64,000 nt of DNA from positions 53,380,333 through 53,444,332 of the forward strand of contig CM053141.1 of assembly GCA_028571685.1 (NCBI GenBank), in the 5' to 3' direction. The notes under the pieces are model-generated. The model did not search any database and was not told the DNA's origin. It worked only from the letters and a program-made list of their open reading frames with translations. Source of the DNA: Heterohyrax brucei. Taxonomy: Eukaryota > Chordata > Mammalia > Hyracoidea > Procaviidae. Position numbers and translations under genes: made by a program. Positions 60,050 to 64,000 of the stretch are shown piece after piece; positions within the stretch are counted from its first letter, which is position 1; every line of letters begins with the position of its first letter.

Positions 60050-60415
60050 TTACATGTTCCTATGATGTTGGAATCTATGCTGTTAGTATTTCAAATGCCA
60101 GTAGGATCACTTATAGTGGACAGTTTTCAGTAGTGCTTCCAGACTAAGACTAGGAAGCATGATGATGTACTCCCAAAAATTAACCAAAGAAAATTCTGTA
60201 GATTTCAACAGAATATTTCCTGAAATAGTGCTATAAATGAGCCTCCAAGATTGGAAAATACTCCAAATGCACAGTGGCCACAACAGAGAACTCAAGCATA
60301 TTAAAGAAACATCATAAGTATACTGGGTGGATCATCTGACTAGGAAAATATTCTTTCTGTTGTACATGGCATCTCTGTGAGTCAGAGCTAACTCCTTGGC
60401 AACTAGCAACAACAA
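60050..60415 (+). mobile_element. RTE-derived non-autonomous copy with 3' tail
   Basis: The first part ('ttccagactaagactaggaa', 'atttcctgaaatagtgc') looks like the 5' part of the RTE family. The end ('ttctttctgttgtacatggc', 'gtgagtcagagctaactcct', 'aactagcaacaacaa') is the RTE 3' tail. The ORF body between them is missing, so this is either a deletion derivative or an internally deleted copy. Confidence 0.55.
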
Positions 60416-60539
60416 ATTAAACCTCACCAGAAATGGGGGAGAGAGAGCAAGTAAGAGAGAGGAAGAGATGAGGAGAAAAAATCACCATTGGTGACTTAAA
60501 CTCATCCTTACAATAAAGATAACAATTTTTAACATGCTC

Positions 60540-60632
60540 TATGTGGATTTGACATATTGAACACTAAAGACCAAAGACAAGATGAGTTGTAGGTGAACAT
60601 CGAGGACCAAGAAAAGACTCAGAAACTTGGTC
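60540..60632 (+). mobile_element. RTE fragment next to the provirus
   Basis: The stretch 'ttgacatattgaacactaaa' continues as 'caagatgagttgtaggtgaa'. It resembles the first third of the RTE ORF. The ERVL LTR starts 17 bp after it. Confidence 0.45.
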
Positions 60633-60648
60633 TTGTATATACAATAGC

Positions 60649-61141
60649 TGTGGTGGTCAGGATTATGTCAACTTGGCTACTACCTATTTGGCTGCTGTAT
60701 TAAGTGGCAGGGCGGGGTTTGTGGTGACTCCCTGCCCCTCGGCTCTCATCTCGTGACACGGGACTACGGCTGCTGATTGCTCACGTGGCCAGGAGCTCCT
60801 GCTCTCTGGTTCCAGCATCTGGTTCCGGGACTTGAGCTAGCAGCTGTTGGGCTCATCAGTCCTTACAGTCGGCACGTGAGAGTCCTGCTCCCTGACCTGC
60901 CAATCCTGCACTCGCCAGCCTCTGCCCAGTCCTGCTCCCTGACCTGCCGATCCTGGGTTCTCCAGCCTCTATCACTTCGTCTCGCCACCAGCTTGGGATC
61001 CACTGACCCACACAACTGGTGATCTGCAACTCTGGTCTCTGACTTGCTGACCTTGGGTTCCTCAGCTTCTGTGGACACGTGAGACTTGTGCCAGAGCTTG
61101 GGACATTCAGCTTCTGTGATTACAAAACCCAGCCTAAGACA
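60649..61141 (+). promoter_or_regulatory. 5' LTR of the ERVL provirus
   Basis: A 493-bp LTR bounded by TG ('tgtggtggtcaggattatgt') and CA ('agcctaagaca'), with the primer site 3 nt downstream. The centre (60690-61075) is GC-rich and holds 47-bp tandem units. No clear TATA box or AATAAA is visible. In a provirus the LTR provides the promoter and RNA processing signals. The 5-mer before it is ATAGC; the matching 3' copy is outside the window. Confidence 0.85.
60881..60974 (+). repeat. Two 47-bp tandem units inside the LTR
   Basis: Units 60881-60927 and 60928-60974 both begin 'agtcctgctccctgacctgc' and continue with 'atcctg' and 'ccagcctct'. A third, weaker unit lies at about 61033-61075 ('ctggtctctgacttgctgac'). 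LTR U3 repeats of this sort often carry factor-binding sites, but none is identified here. Confidence 0.75.
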
Positions 61142-61144
61142 ATT

Positions 61145-61162
61145 TGGTACCGGGAGTGGTTC
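61145..61162 (+). promoter_or_regulatory. Primer binding site, tRNA-Leu type
   Basis: TGGTACCGGGAGTGG begins 3 nt after the LTR. It is complementary to the 3' end of tRNA-Leu with UAA anticodon (as I recall it), with one mismatch at position 8. This is where reverse transcription of the viral RNA would start, and a Leu primer gives the ERV-L group its name. Confidence 0.8.
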
Positions 61163-61183
61163 TAGGGAAACAAAATTGTAAAA

Positions 61184-62920
61184 ATGAATCCTTTCAAGTG
61201 GTTCTTGAGTCTGGCTAGTAATAACACTGATGCTAACTCTGCTCCTGTCGGTAAAAATCCGTGGGCTGAGGTGGCGGTACATATCCGCAAAATGGCCCCA
61301 CCGATAGATCAGATATTGGTGAAAGGTGACCCTCAGGGTGAAAACATGTGTGATGACTTTTCGAAATTATGTGTGGATGAGCAGTACAAGGAAGTTGGGT
61401 GGCTGGTCCTACTTGCATTAGATAAGCTGGTGAAGGAAAAAGATGGGCTCAGGGCCTTGGAATCAAAGCTCTCGTGTCGTGTAAGAGACCTCAAAGCTGC
61501 TGCTTGTGCTTTAAAAGAAAACCTCATTACTTGTAATAGCAGAGCCGAAACTGCTGAAAGCCAAACCCAGATGCTTATCGTTAGAGTGGCGGAATTGCAA
61601 CGCCAGCTCAATTGCCAATCTCGAGAAGTATCTGAAATTAAAGTGAGGGCATTGATTGGGCAGAAATGGGACCCTGCAACTTGGAATGGAGACATATGGG
61701 AGGATGATATGGAAGCTGGGGACCCTGAGCCCCTCACTTCCAGTAAAGCTCTCCTGTCAGCTGAACCACACCCATGTGAAGGGATTACTTCGCCTTTGTC
61801 TGCGAAACCGCCCCACCCAGTAAAGCCATTATCCCCTGGGTTCCAACCTAATGAGATTAGCTGTAGCCCCCCTGCCTCTGAAGAGCGCCTGCCAGAGCCA
61901 TTGCCTGGGGCACGGCCTAAGGCAGAGGTTTTATGAGAGCCTGCTGAAGATTCTGAGAACACTTCGGCAGTGCCGATTTTGGCTTCTAGGCCTGTAACTA
62001 GACTTAAATCCAAGCAAGCTCCAAAAGGTGAAGTACAAAGTGTGATCCAGGAGGAGATACGCTATACTCCAAAGGAACTACTTGACTTTTCTAACACATA
62101 CAAACAGAAACCTGGGGAATATGCTTGGGAATGGCTGTTAAGGGTGTGGGATAATGGTGCAAGGAACATAAAGCTGGATCAGTCTGAATTTCTTGACCTG
62201 GGTCCACTGAGCACAGACCCTTCATTCAATGTTTCAGCTCGAGAAGTTAGGAGAGGACCTAACAGTTTGTTTGACTGGATTGCTGAAGCATGGCTGATGC
62301 GGTGGCCTACATTAAATCAAGTTGACTTGCCAGACTTGTCTTGGGGTACTGTAGAAGAGGGTATCCAAAGACTTAGGGAAATTGGCATGCTAGAGTGGAT
62401 TTATTCAGTTAGGCCTTCAAATCCACACATAGCATGTCCAGAGGACACAACTTTCACCACAACCGTGAGAAACAAATTTGTGAAGGGAGCTCCGGGATCC
62501 TTGAAGACTGCTGTGATTGCCATTTTATGTAAATCAGACATGACAGTGGGAGCTGCCCTAGCTGAATTAAGACACCTAACTACAATGGGGCTGACTGGAT
62601 CCCGTGGTGGTAAGAGTCAAGTGGCTGCACTCAGTCGACAAAGACGAGGTGGGCGTGTTTACAGTAATGGACAGCAGAGGCAAAATAGTAATCGTGATAA
62701 TCTGACTCGTGTGGACATGTGGAACTGGCTCCTTAGTCATGGTGTCCCTAGCAGTGCAATAGATGATCAGCCTACTAAGTATTTACATGATATGTATGAA
62801 AGGATGAACTCTAGGTCAGGTGAACAACAGTCTAACTCAAATCGCCAGAAGAGACAGTCGCGGTCCCTCAATCAATTCCCAGACTTGAGCGAGTTTAAGG
62901 ACCCACAGCCCCTTGAATGA
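61184..62920 (+). pseudogene. gag: ERVL gag, one internal stop codon
   Basis: The frame covers 578 codons from ATG (61184, with A at -3) to TGA (62918-62920). It is interrupted only by a TGA at 61934-61936, in a context compatible with CpG decay of an Arg codon. The N-terminal 250 codons begin MNPFKWFLSL. A Leu/Glu-rich coiled-coil-like part lies at about residues 85-160 (with VAELQRQLNCQSREVSEI), followed by a Pro-rich segment at about 190-245. The part after the stop looks like the capsid region (YAWEWLLRVWDNGARN, FDWIAEAWLMRWP) and then a basic Arg/Gly/Gln tail (RQRRGGR, about 62636). No CCHC zinc knuckle is present. Gag would form the particle core. Whether the copy is expressed is unknown. 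Confidence 0.82.
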
Positions 62921-64000
62921 AGGGGAGGCCAGGTCCCTTTGAGGAAGAATTCTGATACCCTGCCAAAACTTTACACCATTAATCTTTCTCCTGCCCTTCC
63001 CCAAAGGGATCTACGGCCTTTTACGAGAGTGACTGTTCACTGGGGAAAAGGAAATAATCAGACTTTTCGGGGACTACTGGATATTGGCTCTGAACTGACA
63101 CTAATTCCAGGAGACCCAAAACGTCACTGTGGCCCACCAGTAAGAGTGGGGGCATATGGAGGTCAGGTTATTGATGGAGTCTTGGCTCATGTTCGTCTCA
63201 CAGTGGGTCCAGTGGGTCCCCGAACCCATCCTGTAGTAATTTCCCCAGTTCCAGAATGCATAATTGGAATAGATATACTCAGCAATTGGCAGAACTCTCA
63301 CGTTGGATCCCTGACAAGTGGAGTGAGAGCTATTATGGTGGGAAGAGCCAAATGGAAGCCACTAGAACTGCCACTGCCTAGGAAAATAGTGAACCAAAAG
63401 CAATATCGTATTCCTGGAGGAATTGCTGAAATTACTGCCACCATTAAGGACTTGAAGGACGCAGGGGTGGTGATTCCCACCACATCCCCATTCAATTTGC
63501 CTATTTGGCCTGTGCGAAAAACAGATGGATCTTGGAGAATGACAGTAGATTATCGCAGACTTAACGAGGTGGTAACCCCCATTGCAGCTGCTGTTCCAGA
63601 TGTAGTTTCACTGCTTGAGCAAATTAATACATCTCCTGGTACTTGGTATGCAGCTATTGATCTGGCTAATGCTTTCTTCTCCATACCTGTTTCCAAGGAC
63701 CACCAGAAGCAGTTTGCATTCACCTGGCAAGGCCAACAATACACTTTCACTTGCCTGCCTCAAAGCTACATTAACTCTCCAGCCCTATGTCATAATCTAG
63801 TCCGCAGGGACCTTGATTGCTTCTCTCTTCCACAAGATGTGACACTGGTCCATTATATAGATGACATTATGCTGATTGGACCTAGTAAGGAAGAAATATC
63901 AGTGACTCTGGACTTACTAGTTCAACATTTGCGTGCTAGAGGGTGGGAAATTAATCCCACAAAAATTCAGGCACCTTCCAACTCAGTGAAATTCCTAGGG
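62921..64000 (+). CDS. pol: ERVL protease-reverse transcriptase, partial
   Basis: This frame follows the gag TGA with no frame change. It stays open for 360 codons to the window edge, so gag-pol would need stop readthrough or the TGA is secondary. The protease active site at 63080-63088 reads D-I-G ([12 protein letters not shown]) instead of the usual D-T/S-G. The flap and C-terminal Gly box follow (IIGIDIL, about 63259). The RT has the motif TVDYRRLNE (about 63542), the motif A Asp at 63659 ([12 protein letters not shown]), LPQSY at 63755-63769 where LPQGY is usual, and the catalytic YIDD at 63854-63865. The protein copies viral RNA into DNA. RNase H, integrase and the end of RT lie outside the window. 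No start codon is assigned. Confidence 0.85.

Larger units (their letters stand above)
60649..64000 (+). mobile_element. ERVL-class endogenous provirus, 5' part
   Basis: The order is LTR (60649-61141), primer binding site (61145), gag (61184-62920), then protease and reverse transcriptase to the window edge. The class III ERVL assignment rests on the LTR start, the tRNA-Leu-type primer site and the general gag/pol layout. The three regions share one reading frame. Coding sequence is far better preserved than in the LINEs here. The rest of pol, any dUTPase, and the 3' LTR lie beyond the window. Confidence 0.85.

Noticed and set aside
60777..61282. Open frames of 81 and 139 codons in the provirus LTR
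   Set aside because: They arise from GC-rich tandem repeats in the LTR and one runs antisense across the primer site. There is no domain or start context.
1..64000. A previously undescribed gene system such as a defence or biosynthetic cluster
   Set aside because: The window is mammalian intergenic DNA made of transposable elements. There are no operon-like groups and no conserved non-repeat coding sequence.

Overview
This window is vertebrate nuclear DNA from a placental mammal, very probably an afrotherian (elephant, hyrax, sirenian, aardvark, tenrec or golden-mole group; I cannot say which). The evidence is several copies of a tRNA-derived SINE of the AfroSINE type. They start with a body such as 'gtggttaagagcacggctgc' and end in a tail like 'agtcggaatcgactcgacgg'. 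That tail is shared with the many RTE-type LINE copies here, which end in (CAA)n or (CAG)n. Ancient MIR fragments, L1 elements and ERVL/MaLR LTRs complete a typical placental repeat set. I found no host gene exon, tRNA, rRNA or CRISPR array. Almost every open frame is a piece of a LINE, a mariner or an endogenous retrovirus. All family names come from recognition by eye, not a database search.

Layout. 1-5.3 kb: old SINE, MIR, RTE and LTR pieces in AT-rich DNA. 5.3-12.5 kb: a decayed, nearly full-length L1 on the minus strand, followed by a MaLR-like solo LTR. 13-16.7 kb: mostly unique DNA with AfroSINEs. 16.7-23.3 kb: an RTE cluster. It holds two head-to-head RTE copies, one split by a CpG-rich and therefore younger L1 3' end, and a third RTE split by a fold-back mariner. 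25-28.3 kb: another RTE and an old L1 piece. 28.3-34.8 kb: a minus-strand L1 carrying AfroSINEs. 35.2-35.7 kb: a second copy of the fold-back mariner. 39.5-46.1 kb: a full-length plus-strand L1 with a 15-bp target duplication, itself hit by a MaLR LTR with a 5-bp target duplication. 47.8-55.1 kb: another full-length minus-strand L1 with a GC-rich 5' UTR. 55.2-57.7 kb: an L1 derivative with ORF1 but no ORF2 (HAL1-like). 57.7-60.6 kb: RTE and MaLR pieces nested in each other. 60.65-64.0 kb: the 5' end of an ERVL-class provirus, cut by the window edge, with LTR, tRNA-Leu-type primer site, gag, protease and reverse transcriptase.

The most notable points are these. (1) Gag, protease and RT of the provirus lie in one reading frame across 2.8 kb, broken only by two TGA codons. 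(2) Two mariner copies share the same unusual fold-back structure, in which the transposase 3' end is repeated in inverse orientation. (3) Several extremely short (25-45 nt) SINE-tail insertions are present, two of them with 12-13 bp target duplications. (4) A 116-bp piece of L1 5' UTR has been copied into the neighbouring HAL1-like element.
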